Counted from the stretch's first letter, positions 11,551 through 23,612 are shown. The stretch: DNA of 64,000 nt from Pieris napi (GCF_905475465.1 NC_062245.1:8246001-8310000), one strand, 5' to 3'. Notes: a model not told the origin generated them from the letters alone. Translations and numbers: made by a program.

Positions 11551-11907
11551 TGTTACATATAAAATTCTCGTGTCACAATGTTCGTTCCCATAATCCTCCG
11601 AAACGGCTCGACCGATTCTTATGAAATTGTTTATGCATATTCAGTAAGTCTGATAATCTCCTACTTTATATCTTTTAAACCCCTAAGTGATAAAGGATGT
11701 CCACCCCAAAAAAATTGTTTTATATTTTAGACACAATTTTTCGTTTTTATTTTTTTACGAGACAGCACACGAAAATACATACAACCCTATATTTTCATCT
11801 ACCCTCTACGATCAACCCCTATTTTTTATTATAGTAGATAGTTATTTTTATTAAACTAAATAAATGTTTCCTAGAAATAATATACATGGCAAACGTGGTT
11901 TTGCTAG
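11551..11907 (+). mobile_element. Non-autonomous Helitron, family 2 copy 1
   Basis: It carries 'attctcgtgtcacaatgttc', 'ccgaaacggctcgaccgatt' and 'ctacgatcaacccctatttt', shared with 43093-43375 (reverse) and in part with 51605-51911. It ends GGCAAACGTGGTTTTG then CTAG (11904-11907) and T. The 5' TC terminus and the stem are eroded. The ORF at 11864-12076 straddles its end and is not a gene. Confidence 0.7.
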
Positions 11908-12138
11908 TATTTTAATACCATTTTGTTTGCAATACAATATTTTAAAAAATATCTTTAATCTGAATCGCCCAGCTTTCAAACCGACATTAAAAGAGAACAT
12001 GTTATATAATTGTAATTCTTCTGACAAAATAAATTATCCAACCCGACTTAATCTCACGAACATATTTGTTGGCTAGTAAAACTAATTATTATTTATCCCC
12101 AAGTATTCCGTCTCTTCAAATAACATGATATTCGCACG

Positions 12139-12240
12139 TACGTCATCATGACACGAACATGTCTGACGTACGTCACAGGATAGCTGTCATCCGCCGTGAC
12201 GGGTGACGTCACGCGAGCTGTCATCCGCGCCGACGTCTGA
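12139..12240. promoter_or_regulatory. Cluster of CRE-like sites in a tandem duplication
   Basis: Within about 100 bp are ACGTCAT (about 12139), TGACGTACGTCAC (about 12164), a perfect TGACGTCA (12204-12211) and GACGTC (about 12232). The motif AGCTGTCATCCGC occurs at 12182 and again 34 bp later at 12216. Clustered CREB/ATF-type sites suggest an enhancer or promoter; no transcript start is evident next to it. Confidence 0.4.
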
Positions 12241-12261
12241 TGGCTCACAAGAAAATCGCAA

Positions 12262-13013
12262 TGGCAGTCGCATCGCTGTGTTCGGTTTATATTGCTATTC
12301 GATTAGAGAATTATTGTTGCATGATTTCATATCGTATTTCCAGTTTTTATGTAAATAAGTGTAGGTTTTATGAACTATGTAAGGATTTATGTTTTTAAAT
12401 ATTATCACGTGATTAACTAAGTGACAAACAAATTCACACTCGTAATACCACGTAATTGAATTCAAAATAACACGCGCCTGTCGGTTTTAGCTGTTTTAGA
12501 ATAGTTCTTTGATAGGGCATATTAATTATTATGGCTTTCTTACGGTTTAAGCTCTAATACCGTCGAAAAAGTCTACAAAATTCTTTATTCCAGATGTACA
12601 TGCTCACCTAAGACTATCACTAGAAACTAATTGCTCAAAAATTTGAAATTATATCGATTTTATAAATGTTTAAACAGATAAAATCAAATCAACCCGATCA
12701 ATTCCAAAAATCCTGACGCAGCGGTCACGATAAACACTGTACTATTTATCGCTTGCACCGCAACATAAATATCAAGCGAATTTCCGTATCAAATAATAAG
12801 ACGGGTCTTATTTATTGGCCGTGTCGCGGCATGATTGATGGTGTTGCTAATAGATAGCTGGATTGATGTATGACGGTCAGGTAAATTGCATCTGCAACGA
12901 AAGAGCACGGTATTAAGCTATGATGTATTGCAGGTCTATTTTTATTGCCAATTAACTGACGCTCGGCCATTAATGAGGAATTTGAGTGATGAAATTGTCG
13001 GTAGTGTTAACTG
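12262..13013. other. Spacer
   Basis: No gene or repeat identified. Confidence 0.35.
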
Positions 13014-13180
13014 CAATGTTCCGTGCAACAACACTATGTGGAGCAGCTGCCCATTGAAGTATTTCCGAATCAATTCGACTTAAAGTCCAAAGAAAACAGC
13101 GTACCTACCTATTTTTAAAAGTACGGCAACGCACTTACGAGCCCTCTGGCGTTGATAGTGTCCATGTCACTTAACATTAT
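13014..13180 (+). repeat. Interspersed repeat, family A, copy 4
   Basis: 'cactatgtggagcagctgcc', 'gaagtatttccgaatcaatt', 'cggcaacgcacttacgagcc', 'ctctggcgttgatagtgtcc' and a shortened 'cacttaacatta' end. Confidence 0.8.
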
Positions 13181-13649
13181 GTGTCTTTTTATATATATAC
13201 ATATATTAAGAGCCTTCTGCTCGTTTGCCACATAAAAATATGATAAAAATAATGTGATTGTACCAGCTGGTCTACCTTTTAATTAGTAAAAGATAGGGAT
13301 TTTTTTTTAAAAGACCTGCTAATTATAGAAATTTTAAATTCCGCGTTTTAGTAGCTTAGTAAATGTTGCAATTATGAATTTTATCAGAATACGATGTTTT
13401 TTTTTAAAACACATTCTGACCCCGCACAAGAACTGTACAATTATTACGTAAGCAGATTCCCCCCTTCATTAAAAATAATAGTACATAAACGTATAAATTT
13501 TTTGTAGGAATCCTCGAAAATAGTTTTCAAGCATAGTCAATGCGTGGGTAATATGTGTCAAAAAGTATACAATTACTGTTGGCGTAATCATCAAATAAGA
13601 AAACCAAAGACCCCTAAAGTGCTTACGTAATACATGAACGGCCCCAGTC

Positions 13650-13752
13650 ACCACTGTTGAACCTGCTGACCGTACCAATCCTTAAAAGCCGCCAGTGGTC
13701 GCGCTGTCTGCCACTGTCCATCGACATTACTACCTACGTGTTCTAAAAAAAT
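13650..13752 (+). repeat. Interspersed repeat, family A, decayed copy 5
   Basis: Only 'accaatccttaaaagccgcc', 'ccactgtccatcg' and a terminal 'gttctaaaaaaa' remain aligned with the family. The flanks 13191-13649 and 13753-14589 show nothing I can identify. Confidence 0.5.
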
Positions 13753-14589
13753 GCACTCCATTTTATGTCAGTTAAAAACCAAAGCCAAAAATAACCCCAT
13801 TTAACTGCCAACTGTTCTCTAAAAGAATTCTCCAAATTCTTCCAGGTGTATAAACGTACCATACGTTTAATTAATCAAGTGAGATTTGGCCTTACACCTA
13901 CGCGGATTCCTTTACGGGCAAATCACGCCCTGTTTAATTAGAGGCCTAATGAATCCCTTCTGCGGTGCTCGCGGCCCAATTAAACGTGTTCTTGCGTACG
14001 CTGTCAACGTGTTGCGCTTTTGTTCTATTAGAATGCCTGTGCGCTAATGAATCATATAAAAACGAGCTCAAACTTGTATTCACATACCTATGCCTCCTAA
14101 CAATTGTATGTTTAGTATAACCTATTTGCCTTTGGCTTATATTTATTTATTAGATAACACTGATAAATGCCATTTATTATTTTGATTTTTCTTGGAAAAG
14201 AAATGTATTGTAAAATTACGGTACTACTGTCCACGTTTTATAAAACAAAAATTTCTAAAGGACACAACATCATTTATAATGCATTTACAGTATTCTAAAA
14301 TACATAATAAATATGGTGAACATAAATGTTACAAAAATTAAAATATTACACTTTCAATTTAGGTACCAGATAGACATTTAACAATGCTTTTTAAATTGAT
14401 CAGCCCACTACTAATATCAAGATCTGGATATGTAGTATTAATTCTGGTCTATTCACCAAGAATTCGAATGAGAGGTGCCTGAACTTCTAGGTTGGTTTTT
14501 GCGGACGGAATTTGAAAAATTCTGCTGTAATTGAACCTTGGGAATGAATAAGAGACGACAATGTTAATGTTCTGTAAGAGATTACTGTA

Positions 14590-14663
14590 CTGCCCTGCGA
14601 TTCTGTAACTCACTTTTTGAACTCACACAGCGGTTTTCGGATCGGCGGTCGCTCTCAAATCAG
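14590..14663 (+). mobile_element. MITE arm, solitary (family of 56367-56613)
   Basis: It matches the left arm of the palindromic MITE at 56367 over 'ctgccctgcgattctgtaac' through 'ggcggtcgctctcaaatcag' with a few differences. No inverted partner follows within several hundred bases, so this is half of the element. Confidence 0.8.
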
Positions 14664-15312
14664 CGTTTTACCATTTAACAATTTGTATAAGAATGTATAA
14701 CTTTTAACTAAATTATATTTATGTATTTCAGTCATTACAAATTTAGGATGAAAATGTTACAGATAAAGAAAAATTAATCCGTTTTTAAGAAGAGACAATA
14801 CGGAAATCTTACAAATCTGCATTATTGTAACAGCGTCGTAAGCGCGGGCGCAAGGATCAGATACGTCGAGCGCCATCTATCGTCGAATAGACGATCTAAA
14901 TAACGGTGGTAAATCTACGTCCTTTCGCTTGCTTGTTAGTGTAATTAACGAGCGGCGATATACCGATATTATGATTTTGTAGATTGTAAAGTACGGGCTA
15001 CTCGGTGTGATCGCAGATCATTTGTTGTTCACGTCAAATAGATTCATTATAGTGGGTAACAACTTGGCAGGTACCGTGTGAATTTAGTTAACTTGCTTTT
15101 ATTACGTAAGAAGTTTGTATATAAAAATCTATCGAACTATGTGTATGAATTTTGTAAAATTTTGTAAGAGTTATTTAAAATAAAGTTTCACTGTTCTCAC
15201 CCTTTTATGCATTTGATGATGGTCGTAAGTTAATGAATGTTGGAAGGGGTATTACAAGCATTAGGGAGTTAAAACCTATTTACGAGTAGGTAACTATTAA
15301 TTACTTAAGATA
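14664..15312. other. Spacer
   Basis: No gene. A GC-richer patch at about 14830-14895 contains GAGCGCCATCTA, which resembles the insect CTCF core on the reverse strand; this is a weak motif match only. Confidence 0.3.
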
Positions 15313-15575
15313 TCATGTGGAACATGGTGTAATGATTGCAGCTCCTTCCAAACATTTTGTAAAACAAAAAACTTGGCGATTAAAAAGAATGGCGGAGAGT
15401 TTCTAGCCAGTTATTCTCGTCCGATCTACGTCCTTGATTTGAGAACTGGCAGAAAAATTTACATAAAAGCATTTAGCATTACATTAAATATATGTATGTA
15501 TATCTTTCTTGACGTTCATATGTTTACATTGTGTTACCTAAATGAATAAACGATTTGAATTTGAATATACATTTG
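15313..15575 (+). mobile_element. Retroelement 3'-UTR repeat
   Basis: It begins 'catgtggaacatggtgtaat', continues through 'ttggcgattaaaaagaatgg' and 'ctcgtccgatctacgtcctt', and ends with AATGAATAAACGATTTGAAT, a polyadenylation-type signal next to a tail. The first about 85 bases recur at 54110-54194. It is the non-coding 3' end of a non-LTR element or of a SINE derived from one. Confidence 0.6.
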
Positions 15576-16853
15576 TTTAAAATTTAGATGTGCATATGCA
15601 CTCGACCTAATAATAAGGAGGTATCAAATAGATTGTTGCAAAGTAGCGTTTGACAGGTGAGCGGTGAGTGGGATAGTGGTGCAGACGATCTAGTGATTTA
15701 TGAGAGAGAAATTTATTAAACACTTTGTTTAACACAAAGTGATCAGGAATGCTAAATATTTAGAAAGTGGCCATAACAATCTATATTTTTTGGACAACCC
15801 TAAATAAATGGCTATGACAAACGAAAGAGAAAGAAAGAAATAGAACTTATTTATATTTTAGATGCACACATATATAAAAGTATATAACTCAGTTATCTTT
15901 ATGTAAAGATTATATAAACTAGCCAGCTCTTCGGCCCCTAGTATTGTTATAGTTGTTTGATTTCCTCACGATGTCTTCCTTCACAGTATGACCAAATATT
16001 TTTTCTGTTAATTTTTTAAAGGTCCAGAAGACCCTAGCGTTAAACAAGAATAAATAGTTACTCTTAAAAATCCTTATATATCCCTAGTATAAATATATTC
16101 TATATATAGAGACCGTAACGAGTAATTTCGACACCATCTTAAGTCCGTAACATTCCACTAAGTATGTAGCAACAAATCTAACTGACGCATTTAAGTCTTA
16201 TTTATTCAACTACTTATGTATTTGCAATTGTACACACATAATATATATGTAACTTTTGTACATAGCCACTGGTATAAAATTAGGTGCATATCTACGTAAA
16301 GGTGTTATAAACAGGAACTTTTAAATTTTAGTGCATTTCTTAACACAAATTAATATATTGTATATAGCAATTTCAGTTTGCGAGAATTAAAGCAATGTAC
16401 ACACCACTAATTATTAAAACTGTCGCAGGAAATAAATTCTGTTTAGTAAAATTTATAAATAAATTTAAATAAACACATCAATACACAATGATTATAAATT
16501 TCCTGATTTATAATTATTGTGCCATCAATTTAAATATCCATTTTGTCCTTTGCTATACGGGTCGAGGCAGTATTAATAAATTTCAACCGATTTCCATATC
16601 GCCCTATCCGAAATAAATAATCCGAAATAAGCCCATTAGATATTCAGAGGTTAGTTGAGTCGCGTCCGTATATCAATCGGATCGGTTCGCTTCGTGGAAA
16701 CAATGCCATGCTACCTGTAACCTGTCACTTGCGATTTGTGGTACATGCCCTTATGTAGGGCTGCCGATTGACTTAATGAACCTGTAGCAAGTTATAACTG
16801 CCTAGTACTTATCCTACGTAGACACCATTTAAATATTTATAGACTACCTGTTT
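15576..16853. other. Spacer
   Basis: AT-rich, with scattered TATATA tracts. No gene or repeat assigned. Confidence 0.35.
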
Positions 16854-16867
16854 GTTACCATGGTAAC
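16854..16867. promoter_or_regulatory. Perfect RFX X-box palindrome
   Basis: GTTACCATGGTAAC is a perfect inverted repeat fitting the X-box bound by RFX-family factors (DAF-19 in nematodes, Rfx in flies), which drive ciliary and sensory-neuron genes. No ciliary gene is visible nearby, so a target is not assigned. Confidence 0.4.
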
Positions 16868-17013
16868 CATGTGTGTTATGGAAACCATTCATCATAATAA
16901 GGCCGAATATAACCTTAAAATTAAAATATAAATTCTCCTTTATTTATAACCGAATAGACAGAACCGCAATGAAAACAAAAACAAACATCTAGAAACTCGC
17001 TGGAGTTTCACCC

Positions 17014-17119
17014 CAGCCTTGCGATTCTGTAACTAACTATTCGATCTCGCACAGCGGTTTTTGCAGGGGCGGTCGCGCTTAAATCAGTCAGAAAAGTGAG
17101 TTCAAGAATCGCAAGGCAG
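17014..17119 (+). mobile_element. Short MITE copy (family of 56367-56613)
   Basis: The left end reads 'cagccttgcgattctgtaac' and the right end, reversed, 'ctgccttgcgattcttg', giving terminal inverted repeats. Between them lies 'cacagcggtttttgcagggg', as in the larger copy. At 106 bp it lacks the distal half of each arm. The ORF starting at 17096 runs out of it and is not a gene. Confidence 0.75.
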
Positions 17120-17204
17120 GTGCCGAACTGCACTGTCGTTTCTTGTAAAAGGGCAAGGAGTAGAACTCCTTGCCCCCTTCTATCGTCCCTAGAGTTAAAT
17201 ATGA

Positions 17205-17360
17205 GTTCATTTTTTAAGAGGACAGTTATGACATCTCACTTAACATCAGGTGGGATTGTCAGTTATGTAATAATAAAAAAAATTGTTGTCGGTTTACGGT
17301 CGATAATTTTACGTGATAACGTCATTAGAAAACAATTATTAAAAATGGCATACTTTTATG
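17205..17360 (+). repeat. Family A fragment plus unclassified repeat end
   Basis: 'tcacttaacatcaggtggga' is the 3' block of family A (about 17235). Behind it 'gtcggtttacggtcgataat' and 'acgtgataacgtcattagaa' resemble the block at 58017-58090, so two repeats adjoin here. Confidence 0.5.
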
Positions 17361-18721
17361 AATTGTATTGAATTATTATCACTAAATTATCATTATTTTG
17401 AATAATACAAAGAAGGAGTTAGTTAAAAAAAATTTTAATAATCAAAGAACGAATATATAACGGCGCTCGTCGATGTATCGCTATCACGTCAAAAAAATAC
17501 TCTAGAGCCTTCTATATTCTCGAAGATCAAGGAAACTATAAGGATGTATATGAAAATAAATGTCATTTATATCATTTTATTAAATACCATTGCCGCTCCA
17601 TATTTATATTTAACTTCAATAGTCATTATTTTATGTGATAAAATCATGTAAATTACAAATAAATACACCTGACTATACAAACTACGAGAGTATTTGCGGG
17701 GACTGACTCATGCGCAGATCCGTGTTCAACTGACTGTGATCAAACGATCGCCTTTATATATTTAGTTGTCTATTAATTGTTGGCTTAATATATTCTATCA
17801 TCTATGCCACGCTTTGCGCAACCGTGCCATCTGCCAATTTCTGACATTTCAATATTACAAATTGACATCTAAAGTGCCTTTTTACATTCGTTTGTCATAA
17901 TTATACATAATTCACAGTTGTTAAGTTATTAAAACTACATTACAGACCGATTCATGGCAGGTAATCTTTATTATGACTGATTATTTCCGTAAAAGATATT
18001 TTTAGTGCGTGTGTGCGTAGACACTAGTCCGACAAGACTTGTATCATTCGATAAGGCGAATTACATTATACATATATATAAATTTATTAATTAAAATTAT
18101 ACACAAATGTTTAAACAATCAATATTCTTATAAAATATTAGTATACCTGGAAAAAAAGGATTTTTCTAAATTGAGCTTCGTGATAGCCCTACGCAGCTGT
18201 CACAATTTTCGTGCCCTTGCGTATAATGAGGCACTTTCCTGAACTCATTCTGAATCATATCGCTCGATAAATCTCCGGTAACGCACGGGAAGCGCGCGCG
18301 CAATTTTTGTTTCACTTCTCAGTAGGGTTGACAACACTATTGATTTATTTAAGTGTTTCTTATAATCACGTTTATAAGTTTTGAGAATTTACTTTTTAAG
18401 ATTATTTTTTTCATCTCAATTAGTGTCTAAAATTGATGTAACTTAAACTATGGATAAAAATAGTTTGACTTATAATTAAAACAGAATCGTCAGGACCAAG
18501 TCGTTTTAGTGCTCCACTGCCAGCATAACAGACATTTAGGTAGACACAGGTAGGTGTTAAGTATTGAAAATCGACGCTATATTATTATAAATAAAAAGAG
18601 AAGGAATATAAAGAGCCACCATGGAAGCTTTTCAAATCTCACGAGCTGGCGTTTTTCTAAAACACTTCTAGAACAATTCAAATCGTAATGTCAGGTAATA
18701 AACGTTTTATTTTTTCACGTA
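17361..18721. other. Spacer
   Basis: No gene. A CG-alternating patch (GCGCGCGCGC, about 18293-18302) and a 17-codon frame with a vertebrate-type Kozak context (18621-18671) are present; neither is called as functional. Confidence 0.35.
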
Positions 18722-18917
18722 ACAGGTCACAGGCTCATATGATGTTAAGTGATATATTGCCAGAATGCTCGCAAGTGCGTTGCCGGCCTTTTATGAATTG
18801 GAACGCTATTTTTTTAAACGCCCTTAAGTTGAATTGGTTGGGAAATATTTCAGTGGGTTTAATATAGTGTTTAGTGTATAGTGGGTTTAATAAACTGCTT
18901 TAAAAATGCTCAGTTGG
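18722..18917 (-). repeat. Interspersed repeat, family A, copy 7 (reverse)
   Basis: On the plus strand it shows 'gatgttaagtgata', 'tgctcgcaagtgcgttgccg', 'gccttttatgaattgg', 'ttaagttgaattggttggga' and 'aaaaatgctcagttg', the reverse complement of the family order. A short local duplication ('agtgggtttaat') interrupts it near 18850-18890. Confidence 0.75.
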
Positions 18918-20037
18918 AAGGACGTACGTCGAGGTGATACGGATGATTTTTTGTACTGCCTTGACGTCCAATGATCCAATGACATTCAGTGTGATACTAA
19001 AATCAGTCACCGGTGTCATTTTGTAAGTCAGCTGAAAGCGCGTCCCCGACCCCAACATTTCAGGCTTCGCGTGATCACAAACAAAAAACAAACGATTTTG
19101 AAAATCCAATCAAAATAACTCACAGCTATAATCGTAAGACGCGCTTGATGTTGAAGGCTCCAATAAATATCAAATATTATGGTATTAATATCAGTATAAA
19201 CATGTCGGATCTGAAACCTGCCGTGAGGCCTGACATACGGCATTGCGCGATTGAATTATGACCACGTGTTAATCACATTTTAATATTTTAGACGATTTAT
19301 CTTATTAAATCCTAATATTGTTTTTCTCTGGCTTCAATATTCAAATTATTCATTTTCAAATATTTAGCAAAAAACTTTAATGATTTTTAGCCTTTAATAC
19401 GCTTAGTGAGCTGATTAGTTCTATATTCAAAATCCATAAAAATTCATTCATTATTGGAAACAATCAGACAATAGCAAGTTTTTATATTCCCAGCGCGAGT
19501 CTTGCGTTCTTTAACGACAATTTCATAAAATCAGACAAGCCTATAAGAAAACATACATAACCATAAACCGCACAGATCAGTTAAAAAAATAAAAATTATA
19601 TAACAAAATTAACGGTATTATCAAATTATATTAATCACCGAAAACTTAATATCCAATTTACATCAAAAATTATGACGTTTTATGTGCAATATTTTAGTGA
19701 TGTTATTTGACGTACCAAATTAAGGGGATGGAGATAAACAATAAATTCAACTTAGCCGTCACGAAGTTATTATGTCCGGACACAAGTTAAGATATAGAGA
19801 GTCATAAATTGTCCGTGTCTATGACGAGCGCAGACAGGTAAGGACATTTAATTAAATGGTACCTTCGAGGGTGCGCAAGACCACACAAGAAAGAATGTTA
19901 GGTTATTTATTGTTAATCTGTTTGATAAAGTTTGTGATTTTGGAACGAAGTTCCTTATCGCGCGTTGTGAAAGGGGGCTAGACGGAAAAAATTCTTACGA
20001 AAAGTTGTCACGACACTTTTTTGCTATTTGCTATAGT
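18918..20037. other. Spacer
   Basis: Overlapping frames on both strands at 18900-19261 have no recognisable domain. The region includes a CACGTG E-box at 19262. No repeat family assigned. Confidence 0.35.
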
Positions 20038-20134
20038 AATACACCGGTTCTCGTCCGATCACCGAAGTTAAGCAACGTCGGGCGAGGTCAGTACTTGCAT
20101 GGGTGACCGCTTGAGAGCACCTCGTGATGTTGGC
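20038..20134 (+). pseudogene. 5S rRNA pseudogene, 5' truncated
   Basis: From 'aatacaccggttctcgtccg' to the terminal 'gatgttggc' this follows arthropod 5S rRNA from about nucleotide 22 to the end, including the internal control region ('gaagttaagcaacg', 'ggtgaccgc'). The first about 21 nt are missing, so the terminal helix cannot form, and several late positions differ from the usual insect sequence (for example gagagc where gggaac is usual, cctcg where ccgcg is usual). A nine-T run at 20135-20143 would terminate RNA polymerase III. The internal promoter is largely intact, so it might still be transcribed, but not into a normal 5S RNA. Confidence 0.85.
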
Positions 20135-20143
20135 TTTTTTTTT
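20135..20143 (+). terminator. Pol III-type T run behind 5S pseudogene
   Basis: Nine consecutive T directly after the 5S-like 3' end, as at genuine 5S genes. Confidence 0.6.
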
Positions 20144-22200
20144 ATAAAATTTTCGTTTCGGCTTTGGTATTAGTAGATTCATCCAATACTTTTTAGGAAG
20201 GTTTTATGTTCAAGTGTGGAAAACAATAATTGTTTTGTAATGTAAGGCTCTGTGCGCTCTCATCTAATGCCCATAATACATATTAAAAACTTAGTAGACG
20301 TTTTTTTTAATATAAACCAATATGCTTCGTTTTTATAAGTAACTTAGGTTCAAATTCTGTTAGATAACTAAAATAACACACTAGTAACAAAACGTGTCTT
20401 CAAACAGCAACTAATACAAACGAATAAATTATTTTTCTCTAGCATAAATCAATCAAAACATAATGATTCGATTCCTATATTTATCGAATCCGGTATGGTT
20501 ATAATAACACATCACTATTCTGGGCGTCAACGGGATGCTATATATCTTAGTTTTTTAAGGAGGTGGGTTTGATTCGATTTTAAAATCCCTTGGATGAATT
20601 TAAGTTTTTGTTATGTAATGTATTCAAAGTTTTGTGGAGTGGGAATTTTGGGAATGGGAAGAGTGTGTTTGTAAGAGCTATTGTAAAACAATATTTACAG
20701 ACTATTGAAGCTTGACAATTATAACTCTGTATTGGCTTTAAAAATCCAAATTAAATATTTATAATTTTATTGTCCCGCCAAAACGCTCTATGCAAGATGG
20801 CGTCGCACCAGTCCATGTAACCACGGAATTAAACTTCAATAGGTAAAGGGTTAATTGTCATTCTGACATTGTTTATGTCATCGTTGATTTGACTTATATG
20901 TGACCATTGTGTGTCTAGTGATTAATATATAAAATTAAATTTATATAAATTAACTAATTAAATTGACTTTTAGATTATTTAAGTTACTCCATAACGCTTT
21001 TAAAACCATATTTTATACAGACATTATTTCAAATAGACTATTATATTACAATAGTTTATTCAAGCAATAATCACTTGATTGGAGCTTATGTTTTTAAGAT
21101 TCCTCCTTACATATGTGCCCTTGTTCATACAGTAATGGAAACATCGTCAGGAAATTGGCACGTTTAAGATACAAGATTCGACGGCACAAATAGGCTTTTC
21201 CTTCAAAAAAATTAAGGAATAAATAAAGATATCATAGGGCAGGAAGGGGGTTTCTAGCCTTCTGATATTTTGTTAGAAAAGTACGTACATGTGTAAACAA
21301 TAACAGAAAATACTATGTTTTCACGTGCAAGCATATGATCGATCATGAAGGATTAATGCGCGTACGCCTGTGTGTACTATATCACCGGCTGAATGTGTCT
21401 GTCACGTGGATATTATATATGATGTATATTATAGGTAGGTATATTGTTTTGTTTTAATTCGATTTATATACAAATAATTTTCATTTAATTATCTTATTTA
21501 AAAACATGTGAATTTATTCAACTGTATAGAAAATGGGTCAAACACATTTCGGTTGCGTTTCAACGATTTCTTTATCAAGCAAGTCAGGGACCATTGCTTT
21601 CCTTCTTCCCCGGGAATCGAATTATAGACCCTCGATACACTCTGCACTTTAATTAATCACAGAAATTGTGCTGTTTTAGAATCTTCTGTAAATACTATTT
21701 TGTTTAAATTGAGAAAAGTATAAAACAAAAAAAATTTTGAAAAATCACTTATCTCCGAATTTCCTGAAATCAAATTCCTGTTTGATACTGACTGATTGAT
21801 GGTAATTAATTTTTCAACTCTATAATTGGCAAAGGGTTAACCATTATCCACTGACAGCTACAAGACGACAGAATTAACCACGATACAGATGTAGTTTGAC
21901 ACGCTAATAACGACCCTATTGCATTGAATCAAAGCTTAACAGTATGTTGTTATATGTTGATTGTCAGAGGCGTAAAACATCTGTCATTTGCTAACAAATG
22001 TGGACAGGAATTGATGCGCGCACGGACAGTGAAAAACGCGGAATATCGTCCGATGAGTATTTCGGGCGCGCAGCTGTCGCGAGATGTCGCTAGGTATCAG
22101 TGGCCGTACGGCGCCATAGATTAATTGCTAAATTAAGAAGACATTGTAGCTTTAATACCATGAAAAACTAGTAAAAATGTTAACAATACGATGATTGACA
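20144..22200. other. Spacer
   Basis: No gene. A weak SINE-like echo at 21110-21200 ('atgtgccc', 'ggaaacatcgtcaggaaatt', 'gattcgacggc') may be a very old copy. The frame at 21924-22124 is GC-richer but has no recognisable domain. Confidence 0.35.
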
Positions 22201-22500
22201 GAAACTGCAATATTTATGCAAAAAGGTCACACGTTGTATTTTCTGCACCCTCGCGAGAGGTTGTTTAAGCCCGTTCGGGGCATTTGCCCCCTTCGGTTGG
22301 TGTGTGTGGCTCGCGGCCCGCTAATACAAGGTACGCGGTAAGGCTATTTCGTCCTTGATGGGGGCTGCAACGCGCGAGGAGACAAGGGCCACTCGTATCG
22401 CGCTGCCGATGTCGCGTCAGGTGTCCCGTCAGAATTATTGACTGAGGAACGACGCTCGATTCGGTCCGGGGGTTTCAAGTCCGGTGGTGGGGAAACAAGG
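22201..22500. promoter_or_regulatory. CpG-rich block, possible regulatory element
   Basis: About 22240-22500 is visibly rich in G+C and CpG compared with its surroundings (for example 'cgttcggggcatttgccccc', 'ctcgcggcccgc', 'gcgctgccgatgtcgcgtca'). No long open frame, TE signature or RNA gene was found. A promoter, conserved enhancer or decayed GC-rich element are all possible. Confidence 0.3.
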
Positions 22501-23471
22501 TGCAATCTAAACTTGGCTCTCAAAATAACAGGCGTCTTTTACATTGTGTTAACTTTACTGAATTTAATTACCTGCAATGCCTAAATCAATGTAAAGATTA
22601 CTTAAATTCCCGTATCAACATTTACGAATAAATCATCAACAATATTTAAAAAATTAATTAAATTAACGTTTCTTTAGAAATTAATATTAAATAATTCTTA
22701 CCCTTTTCGGGAATTTAAATAATGTGTTTCTATAAATTCTTTTTAAATCTCTATGATAGAGTCTGACAGGGGCAATTGGTTTTGTCTATTTTTGTTTTGA
22801 TGTGAGCACTCATTAAACTTGATGGTCTAATAAAGTCTACTACACTCCAACACGACAAGAGATTTAATATGGCTGATAAAAGAATATACATATTTGCTTT
22901 CCTTAAAAATAATAATCTGTTTCCTTATAGATTTATTTAATAATATTCTTCTAAATTCTTATCATTCTATCATGATAAGGAATTTAAAAGGCAGTTCTAT
23001 GTTACTAGTGATTTGATAACTATGTAGTTGATTTATAGTATTTACAAAAATGTAAATGAAATTTGATTAACTACCTAAGATTAGGATATAATATCAATAT
23101 TTTATTTAAGTTGAGGAAACCCATTGCTGTATATTTTTTTTAATATTAGAGGTTTATCATCAACATCGATTTTTGTGCTCAAATCGCCGGTTTTCTTGCT
23201 TTACCTTCACTGTACTGGCATGATGCAAATACAAAATTGCTGTCACCGAGGTTAGAACATGTATTGTCAGTCAGTTTTGAGTACGTCATTGACATTGTTC
23301 TATTTGAAGGTCATTTGACAGGATTTTTAAAATGTATGGTAAGTAGTATTAAACATAGGAGTTGGATTAAGCGTGCCGCTCTCCGTGTCCATACCATACT
23401 CCTCATACCATCAGGGTCCGAGGGTATGGTAGGTCGTAGGTTTTATGTGGGATTTTAACACCTGCTTTTAC
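22501..23471. other. Spacer
   Basis: No gene or repeat identified. A duplicated 'ccatac' / 'tcatacca' stretch lies just before the SINE fragment. Confidence 0.35.
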
Positions 23472-23612
23472 CGTGAAGGAAAACATCTTGAGGCGTGCCT
23501 TAGACCCAACATTTTGATATGTTAGGCACAGTCGTCTAATCTGATACTTGCCTATTAGAAAAAAAATATCACAAAGATTTGAGGCCCAGACCTAAACATC
23601 GCTACCAGCCAC
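23472..23612 (+). mobile_element. SINE fragment without tRNA head
   Basis: 'gtgaaggaaaacatcttgag', 'gccttagaccca', 'acttgcctattagaaaaa' and 'gaggcccagacctaaa' follow the order of the SINE body and tail. The tRNA-like head is not visible upstream. Confidence 0.7.

Noticed and set aside
18621..18671. 17-codon ORF with GCCACCATGG start context
   Set aside because: The vertebrate Kozak match is coincidental in an insect, and there is no leader, conservation evidence or recognisable peptide.
18900..19261. Overlapping ORFs of 69-82 residues on both strands
   Set aside because: Mutually overlapping frames, no recognisable domain, no splice or promoter context.
19825..19845. ACAG|GTAAGG as a third ratchet point
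   Set aside because: The upstream sequence is purine-rich with no pyrimidine tract, so no acceptor is expected.
20038..20134. Functional 5S rRNA gene
   Set aside because: The 5' end needed for helix I is missing and several conserved positions are changed.
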